From: Alphaproteobacteria bacterium
GTDB taxonomy: Bacteria > Pseudomonadota > Alphaproteobacteria > Rhodobacterales > Rhodobacteraceae
Direction: 5' to 3'
Length of the DNA stretch: 5,017 nucleotides
NCBI GenBank assembly: GCA_030424705.1
Contig: JAUHWJ010000213.1
Coordinates: 1-5,017 of the forward strand
Each line of letters begins with the position of its first letter. Position 1 is the stretch's first letter. The translations under genes and the position numbers were made by a program. The notes under the pieces are model-generated. The model was not told where the DNA came from, made no database searches, and saw only the letters and a list, made by a program, of their open reading frames with translations. Positions 4,539 through 5,017 of this stretch are shown in pieces.

Positions 4539-5017
4539 ATGGACGATTTCGCCGAGCCTGGGCCCCACGGGGGCCCCGCGTCGTCCCTCTTCAACACGGG
4601 CAGGAACGCCACCGTTCTCGCCGTGCTCGGCCCGACGAACACCGGCAAGACGCATCACGCCGTCGAGCGGATGCTCTCCCATACATCCGGAATCATGGGC
4701 TTTCCGCTCCGGCTTCTCGCGCGGGAGGTCTATGACCGCGTCGCGGCGATGCGGGGCCCCGGCTCCGTCGCGCTGCTGACGGGGGAGGAGAAGATCACGC
4801 CGAAGGCGGCGCAGTTCTACATCTGCACGGTGGAGGCGATGCCGCTGGACTGGGGCGCGGACTTCATCGCGGTGGACGAGATCCAGCTCTGCGCCGACCC
4901 GGACCGCGGGCATGTCTTCACCGACCGGCTGCTCCGCGCCCGCGGGCGGAAGGAGACGCTGTTCCTCGGCTCGGAGACGATGCGCGGGCGAATCGCGCAG
5001 CTCCTCCCCGGGGCGAA
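4539..5017 (+). CDS. SUV3-like ATP-dependent RNA helicase, N-terminal part (cut by window edge)
   Basis: The gene begins at ATG 4539, with GGAG (4529-4532) 6 nt upstream, and stays open to the window edge (159 full codons). The first helicase domain is clear. Walker A is GPTNTGKT (31-38), with motif Ia-like FPLRLLAREVYD (55-66), TGEEK (81-85), CTVEAM (96-101), Walker B DEIQ (113-116) and GSETM (144-148). The order and wording match the mitochondrial SUV3 family of DExH-box (DEIQ) RNA helicases, which unwind RNA for degradation or processing. Bacterial members are common in alphaproteobacteria. Full-length proteins are several hundred residues longer, so the second RecA domain and C-terminus lie outside. 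In related genomes I recall this gene next to an S4-domain protein, a ferredoxin and a CarD-type regulator. The upstream partner here is the TPR gene. Confidence 0.92.
   Translation, partial: MDDFAEPGPHGGPASSLFNTGRNATVLAVLGPTNTGKTHHAVERMLSHTSGIMGFPLRLLAREVYDRVAAMRGPGSVALLTGEEKITPKAAQFYICTVEAMPLDWGADFIAVDEIQLCADPDRGHVFTDRLLRARGRKETLFLGSETMRGRIAQLLPGA

Noticed and set aside
3864..4913. 349-codon minus-strand frame opposite the TPR and helicase genes
   Set aside because: It covers the junction of two well-supported genes and has no recognisable domain.

Overview
The window is GC-rich chromosomal DNA that looks like an alphaproteobacterium, most likely Rhodobacterales (Roseobacter/Rhodobacter relatives). 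The signs are strong G/C third-position bias, an XRE regulator of the 'HVG-x-R-HRR ... FQQIQKYETG-x-NR' type found throughout that group, a HisN-like phosphatase, and an SUV3-like RNA helicase preceded by a periplasmic TPR protein. No mobile element, CRISPR array, tRNA or rRNA is visible. Six protein genes are supported, one of them cut by the right edge.

Layout. Positions 1-283 are non-coding as far as I can tell. They hold several dyads and, at 227-242, a full match to the sigma-54 (RpoN) promoter consensus pointing at the first gene. Then come an XRE-family regulator (284-667, +), two consecutive hairpins (678-701 and 712-743, the second a textbook intrinsic terminator), and an inositol-monophosphatase-superfamily phosphatase, probably histidinol-phosphatase HisN (745-1545, +). 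Its stop codon overlaps that of a convergent MFS transporter (1542-2732, -). Upstream of the transporter is a short AT-rich patch with a perfect -10 box and overlapping palindromes. Next is a PldB-like alpha/beta hydrolase (2842-3783, -). A divergent 110-bp gap separates it from a secreted TPR protein (3894-4517, +) and, 21 bp later, the start of the SUV3-like helicase (4539 to beyond the edge, +).

How the genes relate. The TPR and helicase genes look like one operon. The hydrolase and the MFS transporter share a strand, but the transporter appears to have its own promoter. The XRE regulator and hisN share a strand but are separated by a terminator that ends one base before the hisN ATG. The good Shine-Dalgarno for hisN sits on the 5' side of that hairpin, so termination and hisN translation could be coupled.

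No dramatic new system is visible. The best leads are regulatory: the sigma-54 promoter in front of a PraR/PhrR-like regulator, the terminator embedded in the hisN start region, and the palindrome cluster in the MFS leader.
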